Shown piece by piece: positions 50,927 through 60,030 of a stretch of DNA of 64,000 nucleotides; positions within the stretch are counted from its first letter, which is position 1; the number at the start of each line of letters is the position of its first letter. This DNA is from Flexivirga oryzae. GTDB lineage: Bacteria; Actinomycetota; Actinomycetes; Actinomycetales; Dermatophilaceae. Under the pieces are notes generated by a model. The model was not told the origin of the DNA and made no database searches. It saw only the letters and a list, made by a program, of their open reading frames with translations. The position numbers and the translations under genes are program-made. Location of the stretch: assembly GCF_014190805.1 (NCBI RefSeq), contig NZ_JACHVQ010000001.1, positions 1,860,001 to 1,924,000 of the forward strand, in the 5' to 3' direction.

Positions 50927-52906
50927 CTACCGGCGCGCCGCGAGCCGGAAGAACGCGGCGGCCGGTGAGCCGACGCCGGTCTCGTTGTCCCAGCCACGGG
51001 TGTCGTGCAGCGTTGAGGACTGGACGTCGATGCGCTGCAACTCGAAGTGCAGGCCGTCGGACCGGTCCACGCCGTTGGTGTAGTCGGTGCGGACCTGCGA
51101 CAGCGGCCGGTTCGGCGCCTTCAGGTCGTGGAACGCCTTCGAGCCGGACAGTGAGTAGTACAGCGGATTCACGAATCCCAGTGCGTGGTGTGCCCGGGAG
51201 CTGGCGACCGCCACGATGCCCGCCATCAACGGCGACGACAGGCTGGTGCCACCGATCCGGTAGGTGTCCCAGTAGGTCCCGTCCGGGAAGTCCTGGGTCT
51301 CACCGACGACCATGCCCGTGTTCGGGTCACCGACCGCGGAGATGTCCGGGATCGACCGCATCGGGGTGTTGCCGTAGTAGTCGGCCACCGAGGTCGGGAC
51401 GACGCCCTTCTGGTACCACGGCTGCGCGAACAGCTGGCTGGTGCCGCCGCCACCGCCGGACGAGTACGCCCCGGGAGGCGAGACCCACGACTTGCCGTTC
51501 GCCGACAGCTGCGCGTAGGCGTTCTGCCAACCCCACTCCCCGGCCCAACGGCCCCGGCGGTTGATGTCGACGCTGGTGCCGCCCACCCCGGTCACGTAGG
51601 GCAGATCGGCGGGGAAGCTCACCGTCTTGTCGGCGAGGTTGGTACCGCCGGAGGTCTCGTCGCCGTCGTCGCCGGTCGAGAAGTTCACGGTGATCCCGCG
51701 CAGCGCGGCCTCGGTCGAATACTGCTGGTAGAAGTCGATGTACGACTGGCCGAGGTCCGCGACATCGTCCACCCCGTCACCCCAGGAGTTGGTGATGACG
51801 TCGCCGGTGTGGTTGTCGATTGCGGCCGCCCAGGTGTTGTCCAACCCGCTCGAGCAGTCGGGCGCGCCCGCGTAGACGATCTTGGCGCCGGGTGCCATCG
51901 AGTGCACCGCCTCGACGTCGAGCGTCTCCTCGCCGTACCAGCCGTTGCCGCCGCACTCGTTGACCAGGTCATACCCGTCGGGTCCGGGAGTCTGCTGGGT
52001 GAACTGACCCTTCTTGAACTGCGGCAGCCCGTAGGTGGCGTTGTACTTGCGAAGATCCCGCACGATCGTCGGGGCCGCGAACGCATCGGTGATGACGACG
52101 GTCTGGCCCTTTCCGGTGTAACCGTTCCTGAGTTGCTGCGTCACGCCATACGCGCTCTGCAGCTGCTTCGGGGTGTACCCGCAGACCGCGTAGGGCCACT
52201 TCTTGCCGTATGCCGAGGGCTTGTTCGTCGCCAGCTTCTGGCCGTAGTACGACGAGCACGGTTGGACGCCGTAGCGGCCTCCCGCCGGCGGCCCGGGCAG
52301 GGTGTCCGCGGGCTTCTTGACCGTGGCGCCGGTGTCCAGCCCGACGACGCCTGCCACCGCGGACAGGACCGTCGCGGACGTGCTGCTCGGGAAGGTCAGC
52401 GCCGTGGTGTTCGACCGAACCGTAACCCCCTGGAACGAGAAGGATTCCATCTTCGTCGCAAAGACCTTGTCGACGGTGCTGGTCGACCCGCTGACGTTGA
52501 CCAGCATGCCGCTCGGGGCCACCGAAGAGACGTGCAGGCCCTGGGACTTCGCCCAGGAGGTGACCGCGGCGATGTCGCTCTTGCTCGGGCCGTATGCCGC
52601 GTTGAACTGCTTGAGGCTCAACCACTTTCCGTAGCTGGCGCTGGACGGATCGCTGAGTGCGCGGACCTTGGCGTCGGCTCCTGCCTGATTGCGCATGCCC
52701 AGCAGGAGGCTGAAACTCAGGGTCTGTCTGCTCGGTAACGCACCTTTGGCGTGTGCCTTCCCCAGCCAGGACGGTCGGGCCTGGAGCGCGTGGCGGTGAC
52801 CGGATGCGGCTGATGCCGTGCCCGCCGACGCGAGTCCGATACCTACTGCCAGGGTTCCCGCTGCTGCGAATGCGATTGCTTTGGTGCGCGACCTGGATTG
52901 CTTCAT
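50927..52906 (-). CDS. Secreted S53 sedolisin (serine-carboxyl peptidase)
   Basis: 659 aa with a signal peptide (AIAFAAAGTLAVGIGLASAGTASA). The pro-domain runs to about residue 190 (LSDPSSASYGKWLSLKQFNAAYG). The catalytic Glu/Asp pair is in YGEETLDVEAVHSM and the oxyanion Asp in ITNSWGD. Ser lies in IGGTSLSSPLMAG, and the Ca site is near the C-terminus (FHDLKAPN...GWDNETGVGSP). Active at acidic pH in characterised members. ATG 52906 is followed by MKQSRSRTKA, a positive signal N-region. Confidence 0.93.
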   Translation of the reverse strand: MKQSRSRTKAIAFAAAGTLAVGIGLASAGTASAASGHRHALQARPSWLGKAHAKGALPSRQTLSFSLLLGMRNQAGADAKVRALSDPSSASYGKWLSLKQFNAAYGPSKSDIAAVTSWAKSQGLHVSSVAPSGMLVNVSGSTSTVDKVFATKMESFSFQGVTVRSNTTALTFPSSTSATVLSAVAGVVGLDTGATVKKPADTLPGPPAGGRYGVQPCSSYYGQKLATNKPSAYGKKWPYAVCGYTPKQLQSAYGVTQQLRNGYTGKGQTVVITDAFAAPTIVRDLRKYNATYGLPQFKKGQFTQQTPGPDGYDLVNECGGNGWYGEETLDVEAVHSMAPGAKIVYAGAPDCSSGLDNTWAAAIDNHTGDVITNSWGDGVDDVADLGQSYIDFYQQYSTEAALRGITVNFSTGDDGDETSGGTNLADKTVSFPADLPYVTGVGGTSVDINRRGRWAGEWGWQNAYAQLSANGKSWVSPPGAYSSGGGGGTSQLFAQPWYQKGVVPTSVADYYGNTPMRSIPDISAVGDPNTGMVVGETQDFPDGTYWDTYRIGGTSLSSPLMAGIVAVASSRAHHALGFVNPLYYSLSGSKAFHDLKAPNRPLSQVRTDYTNGVDRSDGLHFELQRIDVQSSTLHDTRGWDNETGVGSPAAAFFRLAARR

Positions 52907-53090
52907 TGAATGCACCTCACCGATGTGTGGAGGAGATCGATCGCCGGCCGGTCGGCTCAGCCTTTGCAATAGACACCCAGCGCGATCGGTACGTCAATCG
53001 ATCCCGCGAAACCTGTTGGGAACCTGATAGATCGCTGATCCCGCGCCGCGTTCTGGCTGATCGTTCGAGGTGTGTGCGCTGATCGTGGTG

Positions 53091-55100
53091 TCAGCTCACC
53101 CAGCCGCCGCGCCAGCCGAAGCCGCCGAGGTCACCGTAGGTGGGGCCACCGCCACGACCCCCTAGGTAGCCTCCGACGACCGCAGCACCCAACTCATCGA
53201 GCTCCGGCGCGACGACGCGGCCGCCGGCACGGTGGGCCAACTGATCCACGAAGCGGGCCAGCCCGGGGTCCTCGCCGAGACGGAAGATGGTCGTCTGGGC
53301 GCCGAGGCGGACGGCGTTGTCCAGCTCGCGCACGCTGTAGGCGATCGTCAGCGGATGCGGCGGATAGCTGAACCAGGCCTCGCCATCCGGCTCCAGGTGC
53401 GCCGTGGGCTCACCGTCGGTCACGATGAGCAGCACCGGCTGGGCGTTCGGGTGCCGGCGGAAATGCTGGTTGGCGAGCATCAGTGCGTGGTGCAGGTTGG
53501 TGCCCTTGTCCCACTCGGCCGACATCGCGGTGAGCGTGTCGATGTCCATGGTCTGCGCGTGCCGCCCGAAACCGATGAGCTGCAACGTGTCTCCGCGGAA
53601 GCGGGTCTGGATCAGGTGGTGCAGCGCCAGCGCGGTGCGCTTCATCGGCACCCACCGTCCATCCATCGCCATGGAGAACGATGTGTCGACCAGCAGCGCC
53701 ACTGCTGCCTGCGTCCGTGCCTCGGTCTCCTGCACCTCCACGTCGCCGATCGCGAGCAGCCGGTCGTCGTCGCCGCCGGCCCGGCGCAACGCGGCATTGG
53801 TGAGGGTGCGGGTGACGTCCCACGGCTCGGTGTCGCCGAACTGCCACTCCCGGCTGGCGCCGGTCGGCTCCCCCGCCATACCCGCTCGCCGGGCATCACG
53901 GGATCCGGCGCGACCGTTCAACCGGGTCACCACGTCCTTGAGCAGGGTACGCCCGAGCTCGCGCATCGCACGTGGCGACAGTTTCAGCTCTCCGCTGGAA
54001 TCCTTTGTCAGGTAACCGCGTTCACGCAGCGCCTTCTCCAACTCGGCCAACGTGCGTGCCGACGCGGCCGCCTCGCCGCCGAGCTGCTTGGCCAGTGCGT
54101 CCAGGTCGAGATCGTCCATCTGAGCTCCGGCATACTGCTGCGACAGCTGCTCGGACAGGTCGTCCAGCTGCGCCAGGTCCTGGATGACGCCGGTGCCGTC
54201 ACCCAGGCCCATGCCCTGCTGCCCGGAGAACTCCTCCGACCCGGACCAGTCCTCCCCCGGGCGCAGCGCCTGCAGGTTGCCGTCGAGCTGGGCCAGCTGC
54301 TGCATCAGCTCCGGCGAGCCGAACGCCTGCTGCGACAGTTGCATCAGCTCCTCGCGCTGCTCGGGTGTCATCGAGTTGAGCATCCGTTGCGCGGCAGCGG
54401 CACGCTGGGCGAGCGAGTCGAGCAGTTCGTCGATGTTCTGCGGGTTCTCCGGGAAGAAGTCGCCGTGCTTGTCCATGAAGTCGGCGAACTGCTGGTCGGT
54501 GTCCTCGCCGCGCGCGTGCGCTTCGAGCAGCTCGTTGAGGTCGCGCAGCATCTCGCCGATCCGCTGCCGGTCCTCGTCGGTGGCACCCTCCAGCGCCTGC
54601 TTCATCCCGGCGAAGCGCTGGTCGAGCATCTCGCGGCCGAGCAGGTCCTTGATCTGCTCGTACTTCTCGCGGGCGTCGCTGCTGCGCCACGGGTAGTCGG
54701 CCAGCTCGTTGACGGCTGCCGCGGTCGAGGGCGGGAGGTTCTCGATGCGCATCTCCGCGAACCGGGCGTCGTCGTCCAGATCGCGCGCCAGTTGCTTGCG
54801 CTCGGCCAGCACGGCCTCGTCGAGCAGCTTCTTGATCTCCTGGAACGTGCCGTCCAGATTGTGTTTGGCCAGCAGTTCGCGGCGCTTCTCGGCAACCTGC
54901 CTGGCCAGGTCGTCGAGCCCGCGCTGCTGCCGGCCCCCTCGGCGCAGGAACTCGCGCATCGCGTGCTCGGGGCTGTAACCGGCCATGACGTCCTCGCCGA
55001 TGGCGTCGAGCGCCTCGGCCAGATCGACCGGCGGTGCCAGCGGATCCGGCCCGCCGACGTACCGGCCATAGCGTGAACGATGAGTGTGCTTACGTGCCAA
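53091..55100 (-). CDS. vWA-domain protein, partner of the MoxR-type ATPase
   Basis: About 669 aa from TTG 55100, overlapping the metallophosphatase end. An N-terminal 430-residue Glu/Gln-rich helical region (EQLSQQYAGAQ, MLNSMTPEQREELMQLSQQA) is followed by a C-terminal von Willebrand A domain. Its MIDAS is VALLVDTSFSM (DxSxS), with Thr in GTNLHHALM and Asp in LLIVTDGEPT. It resembles chelatase-subunit-type vWA proteins that pair with MoxR AAA+ ATPases in cofactor or protein-remodelling roles. A Gly-rich tail ends the protein. Confidence 0.88.
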   Translation of the reverse strand: MARKHTHRSRYGRYVGGPDPLAPPVDLAEALDAIGEDVMAGYSPEHAMREFLRRGGRQQRGLDDLARQVAEKRRELLAKHNLDGTFQEIKKLLDEAVLAERKQLARDLDDDARFAEMRIENLPPSTAAAVNELADYPWRSSDAREKYEQIKDLLGREMLDQRFAGMKQALEGATDEDRQRIGEMLRDLNELLEAHARGEDTDQQFADFMDKHGDFFPENPQNIDELLDSLAQRAAAAQRMLNSMTPEQREELMQLSQQAFGSPELMQQLAQLDGNLQALRPGEDWSGSEEFSGQQGMGLGDGTGVIQDLAQLDDLSEQLSQQYAGAQMDDLDLDALAKQLGGEAAASARTLAELEKALRERGYLTKDSSGELKLSPRAMRELGRTLLKDVVTRLNGRAGSRDARRAGMAGEPTGASREWQFGDTEPWDVTRTLTNAALRRAGGDDDRLLAIGDVEVQETEARTQAAVALLVDTSFSMAMDGRWVPMKRTALALHHLIQTRFRGDTLQLIGFGRHAQTMDIDTLTAMSAEWDKGTNLHHALMLANQHFRRHPNAQPVLLIVTDGEPTAHLEPDGEAWFSYPPHPLTIAYSVRELDNAVRLGAQTTIFRLGEDPGLARFVDQLAHRAGGRVVAPELDELGAAVVGGYLGGRGGGPTYGDLGGFGWRGGWVS

Positions 55101-56460
55101 CGAGATACGCCTCCAGTAACTCCGGCATGATCTGGGGAACGAAAATCTCCATGTCCGGGGAGTTGTCCGGCAGGAGACCGCCGTATGACGACACCTCGAC
55201 GTCCCCACCGGACACCCGGTAGGTGGCGTCGTCGTCGAGCGGCCGGTCACCGATCAGGATCTCGCCATCGGCAATCGTCGCCCCGACGATCGCCACCCGA
55301 CCGAGCGCTCGCCCGCGAAACAGTCGCGGGGTGCGTGCGGCGTTCTCCGCACTGAGCCCGATCTGCATCATCGACCGCAGCCGCCGGCCGGTGGTGGTGA
55401 TGGTCGACACGTTCGCCGGCGACGACGTCGCCGCCCAGATGTCGCCGCGTGTCACCGGCCCTTGCGGGAGTGCTGCGTCGCAGTTCGCCGGATAGAAGAA
55501 CGTCACATCCGCCGGTTGGGACTCGTGGATCGCTCGAGCCAACAGCCGGGCGATGCCGCCACCGTCGGCCGGGTTGTAGTCGGCCGCTTCCTGCAATGTT
55601 GCGACCGGTTCAGCGAGCCAGGTCTCGATCCTGGCCTCCTGCTCGGCGACGGCCGCCAACACCTGCGGATCGGCCGGACCGTCCTCCGGCACGGGCTCCA
55701 GGGACATCGAGCGCACCGTCACGCCGTCGGCGGTGACATCCAACAGCACGTGCCCGAGGTGCTCGGCGTAGTTGCCCGCCTGCACGATCGGCACTCCACC
55801 GAACGCCCTTGTCCCTTCGGGAAGTTCGGAGTGGGTGTGGCCACCGACGACCAGGTCGACACGTCCGGCCAGCGTCGCCGCGAGGGCGGTGTCCTGCGGC
55901 AACCCGCAGTGGCTCAGCACGACGACGACTTCGACGCCGTCCCGACGCAGTTCTGCCGCTGCCTCGGTGACCATCGTGTAGAGCGGCACCTCGGTGAGGC
56001 CGAATGCCGAGTAGGCGTCCATCAGGGGGACCGAGATGCCGATGATCCCCACCCGGAACGCTCCGGTGTCGATCACCTGGGTAGCCGCGACTCCTGCGGG
56101 AAGTGCGCCGTCGCGGTGGAAGTTGCCGAACAGCGGTGCGCGACCGAACGCCTCGGCGTAGTCGGTCAATCGGTCCGGTCCGTAGCGCAGGATGCCGCCG
56201 TTGCCGACGACCGCGGCGTCCACGCCCGCCGCGCGCAGCACCGCCCACCCGGCCGCGCCGTAGCTCAACGCAGAGACCCGGACGCTCGCCTCCTCGATGT
56301 CGCCGCCGTCGAACAGCAGCACCGGGTGGTCGGCGGCGTCCTTGATCTGCCGTACTCGGGCGGCGGCACGCGCCAACCGCTCGTAGCGTCCGTGGACGTC
56401 GTTCCAGTGCAGGATCTCCAGTGTTGCCAACGTCTTCCAGTCCTCCCCTACCTCGACCAC
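55090..56460 (-). CDS. Bifunctional metallophosphatase/5'-nucleotidase (UshA-like), altered GNHE motif
   Basis: About 456 aa. Metal-binding blocks are LHWNDVHGRYER (D-x-H), LLFDGGDIEEAS (GGD), VLSHCG and VVGGHTHSEL (GHxH). The third canonical block GN-H-E/D reads AAVVGNGGILRYG, lacking the His. A C-terminal nucleotidase domain (residues 300-456) has YNPADGGGIARLLARAI and ADVTFFYPANCDAALPQGPVTRGDI. No signal peptide. GTG 56460 overlaps the upstream gene by 13 bp; TTG 56430 (MATLEILHWNDVHG) is also plausible. Confidence 0.88.
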   Translation of the reverse strand: MVEVGEDWKTLATLEILHWNDVHGRYERLARAAARVRQIKDAADHPVLLFDGGDIEEASVRVSALSYGAAGWAVLRAAGVDAAVVGNGGILRYGPDRLTDYAEAFGRAPLFGNFHRDGALPAGVAATQVIDTGAFRVGIIGISVPLMDAYSAFGLTEVPLYTMVTEAAAELRRDGVEVVVVLSHCGLPQDTALAATLAGRVDLVVGGHTHSELPEGTRAFGGVPIVQAGNYAEHLGHVLLDVTADGVTVRSMSLEPVPEDGPADPQVLAAVAEQEARIETWLAEPVATLQEAADYNPADGGGIARLLARAIHESQPADVTFFYPANCDAALPQGPVTRGDIWAATSSPANVSTITTTGRRLRSMMQIGLSAENAARTPRLFRGRALGRVAIVGATIADGEILIGDRPLDDDATYRVSGGDVEVSSYGGLLPDNSPDMEIFVPQIMPELLEAYLVGT

Positions 56461-57590
56461 CGCTGGTGCGGGGTCTTGAGCTTTGCGACGGCGCCGTCGG
56501 GTCCCGACGCCCAGCAGGCGCCGTCGGTCGCACAGTGGATGCCGTCGTAGTCGGTGCTGTCGAAGGTCGTCCAGGTGCGGCCCCAGTTCACGCTCACGTC
56601 ACTGCCGGTCGGGCCGACGGCGATCACGGCGTCCCCGCGTCCGGGCACGTAGGCGACACCGGACCGGTAGCCACCGAGTGCGTTGCTGCTGGCCTTCCAC
56701 GGCGACCTGCCGTGTTTCGTCGCAGCTGCGTTGCTGCCATCGGTGGGCGCGGTGTAGTCACCGCCGACCGCGACGCCGGTCCAGCTGTTCTTGAACGCGA
56801 TGCTGTAGATCCCGGCTGCGTCGCCCGCGCGCACCGGGGTCTGCTCGGCGGTCCAGCTATGTCCGGCGTTCGTGGTGTGGAACACCCGCGGTGACTGGCC
56901 GCCCGTGGCGAACCAGAACTCACCGGGTCGCGAGCCCCGCGCATCCTGGGCGGACACCAGGCAGGTGCCCGATGCTGCGAAACCGAACTCGTTCGGGTAA
57001 GCGGCCGGCATTCCCTTGGTCGACAGCACTTTCCAGCTGCGGCCGCCGTCGGTTGTGCGGGCGATCTGGAAATGGCCGTCCACCGGGTCGCTCATCGCCA
57101 GACCGATCCCGCGCGAGCTGAACGCCATACAGTCATAGAACGCGTCCGGGTCGGAGTTGGTGAAGACCTGCTGCCAGGTGGCACCGCCGTCGTCCGTGCG
57201 GAAGATCCGCGAGTCGCCGCCGGGACCGATCGACAACGCCTCGGCGTGCCGGCTGTCCCATGCCTCGATGTCGCGCAGCGCCAACCCGTCGGCCTTGGCG
57301 GCCTCGGGCGACACGTCGGCCCAGGTCCGGCCGCCGTCGGTCGTACGCAGGACGCTGCCGTTCTCGCCGCTGACCCAGGCGACGCGGTTGCTGACCGCGG
57401 CGAGGCCGCGGAACTGCTCCTGCACCCCGGTCGGGCGCGGGAGCCAGGTGTAGCCGTGCTGGTGCCCGGCCCCGTGCGCCGGGGTGGGCGCTGCCACGGC
57501 TGCGGGAGCCGCCAGCGCGGTCACGGCACAAGCTGTCGCGGCGAAACCTGCGAAGCTGAGGAAACGGTGGGATGCCTTGTGAGTGAACAT
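56448..57590 (-). CDS. Secreted BNR-repeat beta-propeller protein (Ycf48/YCF48-like)
   Basis: 380 aa, signal peptide FLSFAGFAATACAVTALAAPAAVAA. The BNR/Asp-box motif recurs: LRTTDGGRTWADVS, FRTDDGGATWQQV, ARTTDGGRSWKVL, FHTTNAGHSWTAE and VSVNWGRTWTTF. The even spacing (about 50 residues) suggests a 6-7-bladed propeller. Often annotated as an oxidoreductase-like or photosystem-assembly-like protein, but activity is unknown. It lies in the MoxR/vWA operon. Confidence 0.85.
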   Translation of the reverse strand: MFTHKASHRFLSFAGFAATACAVTALAAPAAVAAPTPAHGAGHQHGYTWLPRPTGVQEQFRGLAAVSNRVAWVSGENGSVLRTTDGGRTWADVSPEAAKADGLALRDIEAWDSRHAEALSIGPGGDSRIFRTDDGGATWQQVFTNSDPDAFYDCMAFSSRGIGLAMSDPVDGHFQIARTTDGGRSWKVLSTKGMPAAYPNEFGFAASGTCLVSAQDARGSRPGEFWFATGGQSPRVFHTTNAGHSWTAEQTPVRAGDAAGIYSIAFKNSWTGVAVGGDYTAPTDGSNAAATKHGRSPWKASSNALGGYRSGVAYVPGRGDAVIAVGPTGSDVSVNWGRTWTTFDSTDYDGIHCATDGACWASGPDGAVAKLKTPHQRWSR

Positions 57591-57640
57591 CTTTCCGACG
57601 CTAGTCCTCGGAGGCACGCGGTGGGCTGTTGCGAGCGGCG

Positions 57641-59065
57641 TCATACCGACGCGCTCTCCCCGTAGATCGTGTTGCCGTCGTCGTCCGACTCCTTGCTGAT
57701 CTGCTTGGCCAGGTAGAGCCCTTCGAGCGCGAGCTCGACGGCACCGGCACGCTCGCCGGGTGTGTGAGCGTCCAGCCGGTCGGCGATCTGGTCGTAGAGG
57801 TCGGACTCGCCGAGCACCGGCAGCGCGTCGAGCACCGCTCCGGCACTGACCTGTTCACCGGTCGTGACCTGGCCACCGTGCTCCAGCGCCCGCACGAGCA
57901 GACCGAGGTCGATGCCGCGCAACCGGCCGCGGGCGGTCTCCGCGGTGGCGGTGCGCAGCAGGTGCTCGAGGATGGCCTCCTCCCGGCCCTCGTGGCCCGT
58001 CTCGAACTCGATCTTGCCGGCGAGGACGTCGACCGCGCTCTCCAGGTCGATGACGCGGGCGACGGCCTCGGTCTCACCCTGCACGGTCGCGCGGTGCAGT
58101 GCCGCGGCCGCCACGGTCTCGGCCGCCGCGATCGCGAATCGGGCTGACACGCCTGACCGTTGGTCGACCGCGTTGGACTCGCGCAGGGCCCGGGTGAACC
58201 GGGCCAGGATCTCGACGAGGTATGAGGGGACGTTCGCGACCAGGTGCGCCTCCTGCTCGATGACGGCGGTCTCGCCCTCGACCTCGAGCGGGTAGTGGGT
58301 GCGGATCTGTGCGCCGAAGCGGTCCTTGAGCGGGGTGATGATCCGGCCGCGGTTCGTGTAGTCCTCCGGGTTGGCGCTGGCGACGACGAGCACGTCCAAC
58401 GGCAGCCGCAGGGTGTAACCGCGCACCTGGATGTCGCGCTCCTCCATCACGTTGAGCATCGCGACCTGGATCCGCTCGGCGAGGTCCGGCAGCTCGTTGA
58501 TCGCGACGATGCCGCGGTGTGCGCGCGGGATCAGCCCGAAGTGGATCGTCTCCGGGTCGCCGAGGCTGCGGCCCTCGGCGACCTTCATCGGGTCGACGTC
58601 GCCGACCAGGTCACCGACCGACGTGTCCGGGGTGGCGAGCTTCTCGGCATACCGCTCGCTGCGGTGCCGCCAGGCGACCGGCAGTCGGTCGCCCAACTCG
58701 GCCGACCGGCGGCGCGACGCCGGGGTGATCGGGTCGTAGGGGTGCTCCCCCAGCTCGGACCCCTCGATGACCGGGGTCCACTCGTCGAGCAGGCCGACCA
58801 GGGTCCGCAGCACACGGGTCTTGCCCTGGCCGCGCTCGCCGAGCAGGACGATGTCGTGGCCCGCGAGCAGGGCGCGTTCCAGTTGCGGCAGCACGGTGTA
58901 TTCGAAGCCCTGGATGCCTGGCCACGGGTCCTCCCCCGCCGCCAGCCGGGCGATCAGGTTGCCGCGCAGCTCCTCGCGGATGCTGCGCTGCCGGTGGCCG
59001 GAGGCGCGGAGTTCACCGACGGTCGAGATGGTGGGTGCAGGTGTCGAGGTGTTCGAGTCCGTCAC
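57641..59065 (-). CDS. MoxR-type AAA+ ATPase (magnesium chelatase subunit I-like)
   Basis: 474 aa from GTG 59065. Walker A VLLGERGQGKTRVL and Walker B GIVAINELPDL (with Asn for the usual Asp). ERDIQVRGYTLRLPLDVLVVASANPEDYTNRGRI is the sensor 1 region. C-terminal helical lid (VSARFAIAAAETVAAAALHRA). Glu in the Walker B pair is kept (NEL). MoxR proteins act as chaperone-like ATPases with vWA partners; the partner here is probably the 53091 gene, 2.5 kb downstream in the same run. Confidence 0.88.
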   Translation of the reverse strand: MTDSNTSTPAPTISTVGELRASGHRQRSIREELRGNLIARLAAGEDPWPGIQGFEYTVLPQLERALLAGHDIVLLGERGQGKTRVLRTLVGLLDEWTPVIEGSELGEHPYDPITPASRRRSAELGDRLPVAWRHRSERYAEKLATPDTSVGDLVGDVDPMKVAEGRSLGDPETIHFGLIPRAHRGIVAINELPDLAERIQVAMLNVMEERDIQVRGYTLRLPLDVLVVASANPEDYTNRGRIITPLKDRFGAQIRTHYPLEVEGETAVIEQEAHLVANVPSYLVEILARFTRALRESNAVDQRSGVSARFAIAAAETVAAAALHRATVQGETEAVARVIDLESAVDVLAGKIEFETGHEGREEAILEHLLRTATAETARGRLRGIDLGLLVRALEHGGQVTTGEQVSAGAVLDALPVLGESDLYDQIADRLDAHTPGERAGAVELALEGLYLAKQISKESDDDGNTIYGESASV

Positions 59066-59162
59066 GTCGTCAACGCTACGCCTTCTCACCCGCGAAAGCG
59101 GAGGGGCTGTCCGGATCCACTCGTGTGCCGGGCTGTCGGACGCCCTCCGTAGGCTGGGTCGT

Positions 59163-59957
59163 ATGACGCTTCGCATCGGTGCCCACGTCGACCAGCACGA
59201 CCCGATCGCCGAGGCGGCCGCGCGGGACACGACCGTCGTGCAGTTCTTCCTCGGCGATCCGCAGAGCTACAAGGGTCCCGTCGTGTCGTACGACGGTGGT
59301 GCCACGAAGCTGCGCGCGGATGCGGCTGCCGCCGGTGTCACCGTCTACGTCCATGCGCCATACATCATCAACGTGGCGACACTGAACAACCGGATCCGGA
59401 TCCCGAGCCGCAAACTGCTGCAGCAGCACCTGGATGCGGCGGCCGAGATCGGCGCGGCCGGGCTGATCGTGCACGGCGGGCACGTCAACAAGTCCGACGA
59501 TCCGGCCAAGGGCTTCGACAACTGGCGCAAGGCGATCGAGGCGACCGACTGCAAGATCCCACTGCTCATCGAGAACACCGCGGGCGGCGAGAACGCGATG
59601 GCCCGGCAGCTGGACCGGATCGCCGGCGTGTGGGAGGCGATCTCCCGCGCCGACGGTCACGAGCAGGTCGGTTTCTGCCTCGATACGTGTCACGCGTGGG
59701 CCGGCGGCATCGCCCTGACCGAGGCCGCCGCGCGCATCCACGACATCACCGGCCGGATCGACCTGGTGCACGGCAACGACAGCCGGGACGCCTTCGACTC
59801 CGGCGCCGACCGGCACGCCAATCTCGGTGCGGGACAGATGGATCCGGACGAGCTGGCGGGAGTGGTCCGGGCCGCCGACGCACCCGTCGTCTGCGAGACC
59901 CCCGGTGGCGCAGACGAGCACAAGGCCGACATCGCCTGGCTGCGCGAGCGGCTCTGA
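59163..59957 (+). CDS. nfo: Endonuclease IV-type enzyme (AP endonuclease, TIM barrel)
   Basis: 264 aa from ATG 59163. Zinc ligands in TVYVHAPYIINVA and AGLIVHGGHVN, Glu in PLLIENTAGG, Asp/His in GFCLDTCHAWAGG, His in IDLVHGNDSRDAFDSGADRHANLG and Glu in VCETPGG match endonuclease IV. It incises 5' to abasic sites in base-excision repair. Slightly shorter than E. coli Nfo (285). The spacing of zinc ligands is family-like. Confidence 0.9.
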   Translation: MTLRIGAHVDQHDPIAEAAARDTTVVQFFLGDPQSYKGPVVSYDGGATKLRADAAAAGVTVYVHAPYIINVATLNNRIRIPSRKLLQQHLDAAAEIGAAGLIVHGGHVNKSDDPAKGFDNWRKAIEATDCKIPLLIENTAGGENAMARQLDRIAGVWEAISRADGHEQVGFCLDTCHAWAGGIALTEAAARIHDITGRIDLVHGNDSRDAFDSGADRHANLGAGQMDPDELAGVVRAADAPVVCETPGGADEHKADIAWLRERL

Positions 59958-59966
59958 CCCAGGAAA

Positions 59967-60025
59967 GCGGGTCGAGTAGCGGCGAGGGACGAGCCGCCGC
60001 TGCGCTCCTCCGCCACTCAACCCGC
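59967..60025. terminator. Bidirectional terminator hairpin between nfo and the VOC gene
   Basis: GCGGGTCGAGT...GCGGCGAGG pairs imperfectly with CCTCCGCCACTCAACCCGC across a GC-rich loop. It sits between the convergent genes ending at 59957 and 60031. Confidence 0.65.
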
Positions 60026-60030
60026 ACGAG

